DNA from: Paracoccaceae bacterium
Lineage (GTDB): Bacteria; Pseudomonadota; Alphaproteobacteria; Rhodobacterales; Rhodobacteraceae
DNA length: 64,000 nt
Direction of reading: 5' to 3'
Assembly (NCBI GenBank): GCA_033344815.1
Contig: JAWPMR010000001.1
Span: forward strand, 4,326,136 to 4,390,135
Shown here piece after piece: positions 36,704 through 45,723 of the stretch (positions are counted from its first letter, which is position 1; each line of letters begins with the position of its first letter). The notes beneath the pieces are model-generated. The model was not told the DNA's origin, made no database searches, and saw nothing but the letters and a program-made list of their open reading frames with translations. The translations under genes were made by a program, and so were the position numbers.

Positions 36704-37273
36704 CACGAAATGCCAGAAAGCGCCTCGGATCAATCTGTCTCTGTAACGCGCCTGAACCAAGTCGATGTTCCAAAGCAACGGGCTGAGTGGTTCGGTTTAT
36801 GTGTCGTGATTTTGGCTGATCGGCGATGGCGTCGTCTGTCCAACTCAGAAGGATCTATCCGCGGACCGACGAAAACAACGAAACCCTTGGCACTCGGTGT
36901 CGCTGCATAGCCAAACTGTCGTCAATACCTGTCCACGTCACGGTCAATTGGCGCTGAGACTAAGGCTTGATGATTCTGCTGTGTATTCTTCGCGAGTCTT
37001 TGACGTTGCACAAAGAAGATTTGAATTCGAACGCGCAAAATCCTTTCGGGCACTTAGCTGAGAAGACTCGCGGCCGTCTGAATCGAGAAAAATCGGATTT
37101 GTATCTTGGGCGAGCTCGCAACGGGAGGAGCCGAGGCCGTTTTTGCTAAGATGAGCCGCTTGCGCTTTGACTTGGCACATATGCCAATTTCGTGCGTTAA
37201 GTGCCGCCCAAATGACACGCGGATCACAAAAGCACTATCTTATGGCGTTTTTTTAGCCTTCACGGCAGTTGTG
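36704..37273. other. 570-bp interval with no recognised gene
   Basis: Several short open frames on both strands lack ribosome sites and known motifs. I see no clear terminator for the carbonic anhydrase gene. Confidence 0.45.
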
Positions 37274-37591
37274 TCAGGTCTGACCGGCGATGTGCATCGC
37301 GCTGTCAATTTCAGCACCGTTTTGCGCGGTGACAGTCTGGGCGGAAATGTCGGCCTGAACGTTTGCGGTCGAGGACAGGGTGAGGTCATCGCATTGCAAT
37401 GTGCCCTGGTGCCGGCCTTCAAGAAGGACTGTTTTACCCGAAAGCGCTCCCTGAACCAATCCGCCAGCGCGCACGACAATCGACAAGACGTTGATGTCTC
37501 CGCTGACAGAACCCTTGATTTCGACGCTTCCGTCGCCTGACTTGATGTTGCCCTCTATTGTCAGATCTTCGGCGATCACTGAGTTTGGCAT
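37274..37591 (-). CDS. Bactofilin-type (polymer-forming cytoskeletal) protein
   Basis: A 105-residue protein made almost entirely of the bactofilin beta-helix repeat (IEGNIKSGDGSVEIKGSVSG, then repeated hydrophobic-Gly turns). It lacks the disordered tails of larger bactofilins. The ATG is preceded by AAGAGGAA. Bactofilins polymerise without nucleotide at the inner membrane and help place cell-wall enzymes. It has no partner gene nearby. Confidence 0.82.
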   Translation of the reverse strand: MPNSVIAEDLTIEGNIKSGDGSVEIKGSVSGDINVLSIVVRAGGLVQGALSGKTVLLEGRHQGTLQCDDLTLSSTANVQADISAQTVTAQNGAEIDSAMHIAGQT

Positions 37592-38122
37592 TGAATATTC
37601 CTCTTAAGACAGATGTCTAAAGCACAGATGGACGACGAACGGCGGTATTGCCGTCGCTTTCGCGAGCATGGAGGATTATGGTAAACAACTCCTTACCAAC
37701 GGTAAAAATGTATTATGAGGCATATATCGTGGTCGCGCACGAAATGCGCATCACATGTTGTGTTGCCTGGAGGCGGCGCTAAAGCAGGGGCTGTCAGAAT
37801 GCCCCATAATTGTCCTTCAATTAACCAAACCATCGCCGCATCCAACCACAAATTGGACGATGTCAGTTCTTGAAACGCGGACGCCAGATCTGGCGGATGG
37901 TTTGAGAATTTGACCTATCGCAAATTCATGTTTCCAAAGCCCGATTGACAAGACGATTGGAAAACAGAAGCCTGCACAAAGGGAATTCAGCGCAATCGAG
38001 CTATACTCAGATCAACCCGGTCGCCTTATGCCGTACGCACGGCGTTCATTTTGCACCTTTCAGGTGTCTTGCACGTCGAAGGCAGACCGGAGTTGGCGAC
38101 CGCAAGAAAGGAAAGAAAACCT
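37592..38122. other. 531-bp divergent region
   Basis: Upstream region of the bactofilin and universal stress genes. A small TTACC-AAC-GGTAA palindrome is seen near 37691. No gene is supported. Confidence 0.4.
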
Positions 38123-38977
38123 GTGCTTAGAAAAATACTTGTGCCCGTTCGGGGCGATGGCCTTGTCGAAACAGTGTTGGGGCACGCCGCAACACTCGCA
38201 CGGCGCCACAAAGCGCATATTGTGGTGGCGCATTGCCGCGCGCAGGCCGAAGATCTCATGCCCTATAGCATGCCCTTGCCTGCCTTCGCGCGAAAAACCA
38301 TGCTCAAACAGGCTCAGGAACTGGCAAACCAGCAAGAGAGTGACCTCAGAGAAGAACTTCATCTGTTGGCCGAGAAGCTGGAACTTACGGAAACGGAGGC
38401 TGCGCCCGGGTCACGGACGACAGTTGAGTTTGTCGAGGAGACGGGTCGCATGGTGGATGTGATCAAACATAACGGCCGGCTTGCCGATCTGATCGTTGTG
38501 GCAAAACCGAACCGGGATAGCAACGTTGGAACAAATTCGCTGAAGACGGGGCTGTTTCAGACCGGCCGACCCGTCTTGATGTGTCCGCCGCGCGATACGC
38601 CGCCAGAAACCTTTTGTGACAGGATCGCGGTCGCATGGAATGGATCGCTTGAGGCATCGCGTATGGTGGCGCTGACGCTGGATTTGGCTGCGGCAGCGCA
38701 ACAAGTCTCCATTCTCTCGGGTGGTAAGGGTGAACCACATGGCGCGACGGCACAGGAGCTTGTGGACTACTATGGGCTGCGCGGTGTTACAGCGGATATC
38801 CATCGTTTTGAGGCACAGAATCCAGGTGTGGCACTGCTTGAAAAAACCAGGGAAGTCGGTGCGGGAATGCTGGTCATGGGGGCCTATAGCCTGAGCCACG
38901 AACGCGAGACACTTTTTGGCGGAAATACCCAAGCCGTTGTCGATTCGGCAGAAATTCCCGTTATACTGGCGCATTAA
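38123..38977 (+). CDS. Universal stress protein family (two UspA-like halves)
   Basis: A 284-residue soluble protein with two UspA-like domains: residues 1-150 (ILVPVRGDGLVETVLGHA; LADLIVVAK) and 165-284 (DRIAVAWNGSLEASRMVALT; VMGAYSLSHERETLFGGNT with the ATP-type Gly-rich end). The GTG at 38123 with AAAGGAAAG upstream is preferred to an ATG at 38051. It precedes the tct genes by 129 bp on the same strand, a common pairing in roseobacters. Role: stress or nucleotide-linked regulation, not further defined. Confidence 0.82.
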   Translation: MLRKILVPVRGDGLVETVLGHAATLARRHKAHIVVAHCRAQAEDLMPYSMPLPAFARKTMLKQAQELANQQESDLREELHLLAEKLELTETEAAPGSRTTVEFVEETGRMVDVIKHNGRLADLIVVAKPNRDSNVGTNSLKTGLFQTGRPVLMCPPRDTPPETFCDRIAVAWNGSLEASRMVALTLDLAAAAQQVSILSGGKGEPHGATAQELVDYYGLRGVTADIHRFEAQNPGVALLEKTREVGAGMLVMGAYSLSHERETLFGGNTQAVVDSAEIPVILAH

Positions 38978-39105
38978 AATTTCGAGGCGCAATAAAATAA
39001 TTCTTGAAATAGAATGTGTGCAACATAGTTACTCGTGAACCAATCGGGAAACGAGCTTGAACAGCCGAATTGACACCCGAAAAACACTGATGGAGGAGGA
39101 AAGTT

Positions 39106-40077
39106 ATGCTCATTACGAAACGCCAAATGTTGGGGATGGCCGTGGCGAGTGTTATGGCCTTAGTGCCGGGCGTCACACTGGCGGAGGGCTGGACCCCTCG
39201 CAAACCAATTGATTTCGCGATCATGGCCGGCCCGGGTGGTGGTGCGGATCAGATTGCGCGCTTCATCCAATCAGTGGCAGAAAAAAAGGACCTCACAAAC
39301 CGTCCCTTGGTGCCCAACAACAAAGGCGGTGGTTCAGGTGCTGAGGCGCTGATCCATGTGAGCACGGCGAGTGATCCCGATCACACCATACTGGTGACGC
39401 TGAATTCATTCTTCACGACCCCTTTGCGTCAGCAAAACCTCGGCATTGATATCCAGACCTTTACGCCGATCGCGATGATGGGCGTCGATCCATTTGTTTT
39501 GTGGGTCCACAAGGATTCCGGCATCACGACCTTTGAAGAGTACATTGAAAACGTGAAGTCGATGAACGGCGAGTTTGTCATGGGCGGTACAGGTCAGGGC
39601 CAGGAAGATTCGATTGTGATCGCCTATATGTCCGATGCTTATGACCTTGATATCAAGTATATCCCCTATAGTGGCGGCGGTGCCGTGGCAAAAGATCTTG
39701 CGGGCAAACAGATCATGGCGACAGTGAACAACCCGGCCGAAGCCAAGGGTTTTTACGAGGCCGGTGATTTTGTGCCCTTGCTGGCGTTTTCAGACGAACG
39801 CATGCCTGCCTATCCGGATGTTCCCACGATAAAGGAAAAGGGCCACGATTTCTCATACTATAACCAGCGTGCAGTTGTCGGCGCGCCGGGCATGTCACCT
39901 GAGGCTGCGGCCTATTACCAGGGCGTGTTCACCGAGATTTTTGAAAGCGAAGACTGGCAGGGCTACCTGACATCTGAAAGCCTGTCTCCGTTGTGGATGA
40001 ATGCAGCCGAGCAGCAGGACTATTGGGGTCTGCAGGTTGAGAACCACAAGAAACTACTGGCCGCACTGGGCGAATAA
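39106..40077 (+). CDS. tctC: Tripartite tricarboxylate transporter binding protein TctC
   Basis: A 323-residue periplasmic binding protein: signal peptide (residues 1-26, ending TLAE), then the Bug/TctC fold with RKPIDFAIMAGPGGGADQIAR and the conserved NNPAEAKGFYEAG region. GGAGGAGG lies upstream. It is the first gene of tctCBA. Bug proteins bind carboxylates such as citrate, succinate or aromatic acids; which one cannot be told. Confidence 0.88.
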   Translation: MLITKRQMLGMAVASVMALVPGVTLAEGWTPRKPIDFAIMAGPGGGADQIARFIQSVAEKKDLTNRPLVPNNKGGGSGAEALIHVSTASDPDHTILVTLNSFFTTPLRQQNLGIDIQTFTPIAMMGVDPFVLWVHKDSGITTFEEYIENVKSMNGEFVMGGTGQGQEDSIVIAYMSDAYDLDIKYIPYSGGGAVAKDLAGKQIMATVNNPAEAKGFYEAGDFVPLLAFSDERMPAYPDVPTIKEKGHDFSYYNQRAVVGAPGMSPEAAAYYQGVFTEIFESEDWQGYLTSESLSPLWMNAAEQQDYWGLQVENHKKLLAALGE

Positions 40078-40119
40078 TCCCACACAACTTCGCGTGACAG
40101 AATAAGAAATGAGGGCCAG

Positions 40120-40623
40120 ATGCGTATCGGTGAAATTCTAACCGCGGGCATTCTGGCCCTTTTCTCAATCTACCTGATGTGGAAAAGCACGGAACTCCCC
40201 ATCGGATATATCGCTGGGCAGGGTCCCGGCGGCGGAGCATGGCCATTTTGGTTATCCGCAATGATGTTGATTTGCTGCGGGATGATCGCGTTGAACTGGT
40301 GGCGCGGGACCAGCCCGCCGTCGCAATCTGATGAACCGGTTTTGGATGCCTACGGCTGGAAAATGCTGATACTCGTGGGTGGCGGCATCGTGGTTTTCGT
40401 GGCCCTCGTGAACATCATCTCGATGTATGGGGCCATTGCGGTGTTCTTGCTTTATTACGTGAAATATCTCGGGCGACATGGATGGCCGTTAAGCCTGTCC
40501 CTTGCTCTCATCACGCCGGTGGCCTTCTTTTTCTTCTTTGAAGGGGCAATGCGGATCACTATGCCCACCGGCATGTCCTTTACCGACCCGGTATTCAACA
40601 TCCTCTATGAGATCATTTACTGA
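40120..40623 (+). CDS. tctB: Tripartite tricarboxylate transporter small membrane subunit TctB
   Basis: A 167-residue membrane protein with four predicted helices (IGEILTAGILALFSIYLMW; GGAWPFWLSAMMLICCGMIA; two more towards the C-terminus), the size and layout of TctB. It sits between tctC and tctA with short gaps, and with TctA forms the sodium-coupled inner-membrane part. Confidence 0.85.
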   Translation: MRIGEILTAGILALFSIYLMWKSTELPIGYIAGQGPGGGAWPFWLSAMMLICCGMIALNWWRGTSPPSQSDEPVLDAYGWKMLILVGGGIVVFVALVNIISMYGAIAVFLLYYVKYLGRHGWPLSLSLALITPVAFFFFFEGAMRITMPTGMSFTDPVFNILYEIIY

Positions 40624-40660
40624 CCTCTTTTCGCAGGCTTTTTAAGGAAACCGGCTGACC

Positions 40661-42166
40661 ATGGAAGTTTTCGCTCTACTGCTCGACGGCATGCTACTGG
40701 CTTTGCAGCCGTTGAATCTGACAATGATCGTAATCGGGGTTAGTGTTGGCCTGTTGATCGGTGCCATGCCCGGCCTGGGGTCGGTCAATGGGGTCGCGAT
40801 CCTGTTACCGGTCACGTTTCTGGTGCCGCCCGGTTCGGCCATCATCTTTCTGGCCGCGATCTATTACGGGGCGATGTATGGCGGCGCGATTTCTTCCGTT
40901 ACCCTCGGTATTCCTGGCGCGTCCACGGCGGTTGCGACAACCTTTGACGGCAGACCGCTTGCCAAGCAGGGGCGGGCCAGTCTGGCGCTTGTGACCGCAG
41001 CACTTGCCTCCTTTGTTGGTGGCACAGTGGCCAATGTATTGTTCACGCTATTCGCGCCTGCGCTGGCTTCTGTGGCCTTGTCTTTTGGTCCACCAGAAGT
41101 ATTTGCGCTGATGCTGCTGGCCTTTGCGACCTTTGTCGGTCTGGGCGGCGATGACATCCCCAAGACCATCTTCTCGATCTGTTTCGGCCTTGTGCTGGGT
41201 TCGGTTGGTTTTGACCAGATTTCCGGCGCGCCACGGCTCGTGTTATTTGAGATGAACGGTTTCCTGCAAGGCATCGGATTCCTTGTGCTTGCGATAGGGG
41301 TTTACGGGATCGGGGAAATGCTCTGGACGATTGAGCAATCCCGCGGTGAGGTATCTAAAACGACCCCGAAAATGACAATTAAGGGCATGAGCGCTGATGC
41401 CAAGGAAGCCACCAAGAAAGGGTGGAAGGGGACGCTGATCGGATCATTCCTGGGTTTCTTTGTGGGTGTGTTGCCCGCCGCCGGGGCCACACCCGGATCG
41501 CTCATGTCCTATGGCGTCGCCAAAATGGTCTCGCGCAGGCCCGACAGCTTTGGCAAGGGCAACCCGGACGGTGTGGCCGCACCGGAGGCTGCGAATAACT
41601 CTGCGTCCACAGGCTCCATGCTGCCCATGCTTACGCTTGGCATACCCGGCTCGCCGACCACTGCCATCCTGCTGGGCGGTATGGTCATCTGGGGTCTCGT
41701 GCCTGGCCCGCGTCTGTTTGTGGATGAGACCGAATTTGTCTGGGGCCTGATCGGGTCGTTTTATGTCTCCAACGCGGCAGCGGTTCTGATCAACCTCGCC
41801 TTTATTCCGCTGTTTATCTGGATGCTGCGCATGCCCTTTACAGTTCTAGCACCAATGATCTTTGTGCTGTCCATCGTTGGCGGGTATGCAGCGACACGCG
41901 ACATGTTTGATATTTGGTTGATGGTTGTCTTTGGGATCGGGGCGTTTTTCCTGCGAAGATTTGACTACCCCCTTGCACCAGCGGTCCTGGCGATTGTTCT
42001 GGGCCCGATTGCCGAGCCGACCTTGCGCCAGTCGCTGCTGCTGTCCTCTGGTGATCCGTCAATCTTCTTCACCCGTCCCGTGGCCGGGCCGATCACGATC
42101 ATCGCCCTTATCCTGATCTTCCTACCTGCTTTGAAACTCCTGCGACGCGCCCGCAAGACGGCATGA
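40661..42166 (+). CDS. tctA: Tripartite tricarboxylate transporter large membrane subunit TctA
   Basis: A 501-residue protein with about 12 helices and the TctA motifs: GAMPGLGSVNGVAILLPVTF near residue 30, YYGAMYGGAISSVTLGIPG near 70, and the second repeat GVLPAAGATPGSLMSYGVAK near 270 and LTLGIPGSPTTAILLGGM. The two glycine-rich repeats are the signature of the family. It is third in tctCBA. Confidence 0.9.
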   Translation: MEVFALLLDGMLLALQPLNLTMIVIGVSVGLLIGAMPGLGSVNGVAILLPVTFLVPPGSAIIFLAAIYYGAMYGGAISSVTLGIPGASTAVATTFDGRPLAKQGRASLALVTAALASFVGGTVANVLFTLFAPALASVALSFGPPEVFALMLLAFATFVGLGGDDIPKTIFSICFGLVLGSVGFDQISGAPRLVLFEMNGFLQGIGFLVLAIGVYGIGEMLWTIEQSRGEVSKTTPKMTIKGMSADAKEATKKGWKGTLIGSFLGFFVGVLPAAGATPGSLMSYGVAKMVSRRPDSFGKGNPDGVAAPEAANNSASTGSMLPMLTLGIPGSPTTAILLGGMVIWGLVPGPRLFVDETEFVWGLIGSFYVSNAAAVLINLAFIPLFIWMLRMPFTVLAPMIFVLSIVGGYAATRDMFDIWLMVVFGIGAFFLRRFDYPLAPAVLAIVLGPIAEPTLRQSLLLSSGDPSIFFTRPVAGPITIIALILIFLPALKLLRRARKTA

Positions 42167-42195
42167 CCTATCAAACCAGCGCCTGAAATAACGTC

Positions 42196-42226
42196 TTGAC
42201 CTGAAGTTACTCCGGGCTGGTAGACC
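42196..42226 (+). promoter_or_regulatory. MerR-type promoter with 19-bp spacer
   Basis: TTGACC (42196-42201) and TAGACC (42221-42226) are separated by exactly 19 bp, the long spacer at which MerR-family activators work. An imperfect dyad (CCTGAAGT against ACTCCGGG) lies between them. The site is 26 bp upstream of the MerR gene, implying autoregulation of merR and the SDR. Confidence 0.6.
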
Positions 42227-42252
42227 TTGCATGACTGACATGGGAGGTGACT

Positions 42253-42615
42253 ATGCGCATAGCGGAAGCGGCAGCAAAAAGCGGTCTGGGCATCGATACA
42301 ATCCGGTTTTACGAAAAATCCGGTATCGTGCCGCCGATTGATCGCGGCGCGGATGGGCACAGACGTTTCACACCGGAAAACCTGGACTGGCTGACGCTGC
42401 TGTATTGGCTGCGCCAGACCGGTATGCCATTGAAAACCATGCGGCACTTTGCGACGCTCTACCGTGCTGGCGACCAGACAATTTCCGAACGAAAGTCCGT
42501 GCTATTGGCACATGCTTCTCATCTCGCGGAACGACGACAAGAGTTGGATCAATGCGATGCGGTTTTGGCTCGTAAACTGGCAATCTATAAATCTCATGAG
42601 GAGGGCGGCGCATGA
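42253..42615 (+). CDS. MerR-family transcriptional regulator
   Basis: A 120-residue regulator. The N-terminal winged HTH (RIAEAAAKSGLGIDTIRFYE, then GHRRFTPENLDWL) and the dimerising coiled coil (about 75-120) are present. No metal-binding cysteine cluster is seen, so the signal is probably organic or redox. The ATG at 42253 has GGGAGG five bases upstream. It overlaps the SDR gene by four bases (ATGA). Confidence 0.88.
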   Translation: MRIAEAAAKSGLGIDTIRFYEKSGIVPPIDRGADGHRRFTPENLDWLTLLYWLRQTGMPLKTMRHFATLYRAGDQTISERKSVLLAHASHLAERRQELDQCDAVLARKLAIYKSHEEGGA

Positions 42616-43211
42616 AAATCATTATGCTGGGTGCACAGGGCGATATTGGTCGTGCAGCATGCGCCGAACTTGGTCCACGCCACCAGATTATCAAGGCGGG
42701 GCGCTCCAGCGGTGACGTGATGGTGGATATGTCGGACCGGGCATCGGTTGATGCGATGTATGCCCAAACCGGTCCGGTGGATGCGGTGGTTGTAATGGCA
42801 GGTGATGTGCATTTTGAAATCCTGACACGCTTTACCGAGGATCAATACATGCAGGGTCTGCGCGAGAAAGTGATGGGGCAGGTCAATGTGGTGCTCTCCG
42901 GGTTATCGCAGGTGAATGACGCTGGATCGCTCACATTGACCAGTGGCATATTGGACCGTGACCCGATCCGAATGGGATCCGGTGCCGCCATGGCCAATGG
43001 TGCATTGGCGGGTTTTGTGACGGGTGCAGTTATCGAAATGCCGCGCGGGATCAGGATCAATGTGGTCAGTCCTGGCCTGCTGGATGTGTCCGTTGAACGT
43101 TATGGCGAATGGTTTCCTGGTCATAATCCGGTTTGCTCGCGGCGCGTCGGGCGCGCCTACGCCAAAAGCGTTGAAGGCCCCACCACAGGCAAGATCATCC
43201 CGGTGGATTAA
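42612..43211 (+). CDS. SDR-fold protein lacking the classical catalytic Tyr-Lys
   Basis: A 199-residue Rossmann protein with an N-terminal GAQGDIGRA nucleotide loop and VVVMAGD matching NNAG-type segments. Where classical SDRs have Tyr-x3-Lys after the catalytic Ser, this protein reads GSGAAMANGALAGF, so Tyr and Lys are both missing. It may bind NAD(P) without the standard reduction, or use other residues. It is translationally coupled to MerR. Related short SDRs with this gap exist, but their role is not known to me. Confidence 0.8.
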   Translation: MKIIMLGAQGDIGRAACAELGPRHQIIKAGRSSGDVMVDMSDRASVDAMYAQTGPVDAVVVMAGDVHFEILTRFTEDQYMQGLREKVMGQVNVVLSGLSQVNDAGSLTLTSGILDRDPIRMGSGAAMANGALAGFVTGAVIEMPRGIRINVVSPGLLDVSVERYGEWFPGHNPVCSRRVGRAYAKSVEGPTTGKIIPVD

Positions 43212-43254
43212 AACGCATTTTCAAACGCAACTAGCCGATTTTTTGAGAGGTCTT

Positions 43255-43977
43255 ATGCGCATCGCTTATGTTAAGGAGCCGCCCTTTAATGATGTTGACC
43301 CTTCGGGAGATGTCGTCGGGTGTGATATTGAGTTGGCACGTTTTGTGTGCGCCCGACTGAATGAACCATTCGACCCGATCGAAACCGAGTTTTCCGATCT
43401 TTTACCCGGTCTTATGGCTCGACGTTGGAATATGACCACCGGACTATTTGCGACTGATGCACGGCGGAAAACCGTGCTCTTCAGTCGGCCTGTGTGGGCA
43501 CTGAGCGATGGTTTTTTGGTGCGTGCAGGCAATCCGTTTGATCTGTCGGGATACCGTGCGTTGGCCGACCATCCCCTTGCGACGCTGGCTGTCATACGGG
43601 ATCAGGTTCAGCATCAAACGGCATTGGAAATCGGCATTCCAGAGGAGCGGATCAAAGTTTTCGCGACATACGATGAAGCCGCTGGCGCCGTTGGTTCTGC
43701 TGCTGTGGACGCTTATGCCAGCGTTGCACGTGCGCATGCCGGATTCATACAGCAAAATCCGAACATCGACGCCGAATATCTGACCGTGCCGGAATGCGAA
43801 AAACCGCCTGAATTTGGGTGTTTTGCCGTGAACAAACAGGACCGTGATTTGCTGGCAAATGTGAATCGCATTTTGGAGGGATATATTGGCACATCAGTTC
43901 ATTGTGAAATGATGGCGGGCTTTGGCTTTTCAACAACGGATATAGACCTGGTGCGACTGGAGTGGCATGATCCGTAA
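43255..43977 (+). CDS. Solute-binding-like protein without signal peptide
   Basis: A 240-residue protein of the bacterial solute-binding family 3 fold (SBP_bac_3): MRIAYVKEPPFNDVD, VVGCDIELARFVCARLNEPF and the inter-domain RRKTVLFSRPVWALSDGFLV. The ATG at 43255 with GAGAGG upstream gives no signal sequence; the frame continues upstream but overlaps the SDR gene without adding a signal. It probably acts in the cytoplasm, perhaps as a sensor or an enzyme such as a cyclohexadienyl dehydratase relative. It follows the SDR gene by 43 bp and may be in its operon. Confidence 0.72.
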   Translation: MRIAYVKEPPFNDVDPSGDVVGCDIELARFVCARLNEPFDPIETEFSDLLPGLMARRWNMTTGLFATDARRKTVLFSRPVWALSDGFLVRAGNPFDLSGYRALADHPLATLAVIRDQVQHQTALEIGIPEERIKVFATYDEAAGAVGSAAVDAYASVARAHAGFIQQNPNIDAEYLTVPECEKPPEFGCFAVNKQDRDLLANVNRILEGYIGTSVHCEMMAGFGFSTTDIDLVRLEWHDP

Positions 43978-44782
43978 GTCGCTAGGTAAGCACCTGCGCG
44001 CCTAGCAAGGGCGCGACTTGGCATTCTGTGCCAGCAATCATTTGCAAGACCGAAGGCTTAGGAACCGGTTGAACGGCAAGTTGTTTTTAGAGCGGTTGTG
44101 CATATCTGGATGGCCGGCTCTTTCAGATTCAACGACCAATTTTCACCGTACGCTTTGTAAAAGCCTGCTTGGCTTAATATGTGAATAGCCAAACCGTTTT
44201 TGGTGCTGGTTTTCACGGTGGGTTCTCACCGATGCGGTTGATCTGGCGATCGGTCTTGTTCAAACCATTTGCGATGTCGGTCGCAGGCTGCTTGGCTTGG
44301 TGTTGAGCGTCGCGCGCGTCCGCATGGCTGGGGATATGCATTTGCTTAAAGACTGACCCACTCAGGTATGTGGCACTGCGCCTCCCAAGTTCTTGTCGAG
44401 AAACCCACGCGTCGAAAATGCCTGCTGCCATCACTCCGAAACAGATTAAACTTTGTCGTTCTTTGCTCTGCGATCCTCGCCAACCCGAATCTTCAAACGC
44501 TTGCAAAAGAGCGCGGCCAAACCGAGATGTCGCGTTTCCATTTTCCGACAGTCTTGCCGCATCCATCCACTTTATCCGCCGCCCGGTGGTTGTTTGACAG
44601 GGTGAAACAGACGCGGGACCCTTGCCAGATGCATGGTGACCACGCGGTGGGAGACCGCTTCAGTTTTGAAAATTCCGACGCAAACCAAATTGCCTAGTTG
44701 CGCAAGATGTGATCCGGTGAAACTTGCTATCCTGCGGCGACCTGCCATCCGTCTTGCTCAGCACAGGCACGCAGGTCTGCAC
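43978..44782. other. 805-bp interval with one doubtful small gene
   Basis: A minus-strand frame at 44213-44566 (117 residues) has acceptable codon use but no recognised domain and no clear ribosome site; a shadow or remnant is possible. Nothing else could be supported. Confidence 0.3.
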
Positions 44783-45523
44783 TCAATAGGTTGCCCGCCC
44801 GCCCGATAAGTCAAACGCCGACCCGGTCGTGAAGCTGTTTTCACGACTGACCAGCCAACAGATCATTGCGGCGGCTTCTTTCAACTCCAGAAAACGACCT
44901 CTGGGAATTTTGGACAGCATGAAGTCGATGTGTTCCTGGCTCATTTGATCAAAGATCCGAGTGCGCGCAGCGGCGGGCGTCACGCAATTTACGGCAATAT
45001 CCTTGTCAGCCAATTCCTTGCCGAGAGATTTCGTCAATCCAATAACGCCGGCTTTGGATGCAGAATAGGCGCTTGCGTTCGGATTACCTTCTTTTCCGGC
45101 AACCGAGGCGATGTTTACGATGCGTCCGTAGTTTTGTGCGATCATGGTCGGTGCAACGGCCCGGTTGACGTGAAACGTGCCGAGAAGATTTATCTCTGTA
45201 ATCTGTCGAAATTCTTCAACCGGGTAGTCGACCAGTGGCGCATTCGACCCGGCAATCCCTGCAGAATTCACACAAATGTCTACGCGACCGGCACTGTCAT
45301 TGGTCGCTTCCATGGCCGCCGCAACACTGTTCCAGTCGGCCACATCCACGCTGCATGCAAATGCGCCTCGCCCAATATTCTTAGCAGCTTCCTGTGCAAG
45401 ATCTGCGTCAAGATCCCAGATCGCAAGACGGGCGCCACCATCGGCCAGGCGCTCTGCAACAGCGCGCCCAATGCCCTGCGCGCCCCCCGTGACAATCGCG
45501 ACTTGATCAGCGAATTCAACCAA
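44783..45523 (-). CDS. Short-chain dehydrogenase/reductase (FabG-like)
   Basis: A 246-residue classical SDR: nucleotide loop TGGAQGIG (residues 12-19), NSAG near 86, catalytic Ser in NIASVAG, Tyr-x3-Lys in SAYSASKAG, and the C-terminal PAAARTRIF segment. Start is TTG at 45523 with AAGGAT upstream. It would reduce or oxidise an alcohol or ketone with NAD(P)H in the cytosol; sugar acids or 3-oxoacyl groups are typical family substrates. Its neighbours do not point to a pathway. Confidence 0.87.
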   Translation of the reverse strand: MVEFADQVAIVTGGAQGIGRAVAERLADGGARLAIWDLDADLAQEAAKNIGRGAFACSVDVADWNSVAAAMEATNDSAGRVDICVNSAGIAGSNAPLVDYPVEEFRQITEINLLGTFHVNRAVAPTMIAQNYGRIVNIASVAGKEGNPNASAYSASKAGVIGLTKSLGKELADKDIAVNCVTPAAARTRIFDQMSQEHIDFMLSKIPRGRFLELKEAAAMICWLVSRENSFTTGSAFDLSGGRATY

Positions 45524-45723
45524 TGTGTTCGTATCCTTTTTCTTGCGAAACCCATTTGGATTAATCGCAGTGATAGCTGGTCCCGACCCGCATCTTACTA
45601 TGCCATGGCCGATGTTTTAATGAGAGACACTGTCGTTGGTTCCGGAGTGCGGTGCAATATCATGGCGTCGCTTTCTTGACCCTTGACCATCTCCCGGTTG
45701 CGGGTGTGGTCGCGCTCACACCA

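Noticed and set aside
44213-44566. A 117-residue minus-strand gene
   Set aside because: No recognisable domain, no good ribosome site and no partner; kept only as a doubtful remark in the interval entry.
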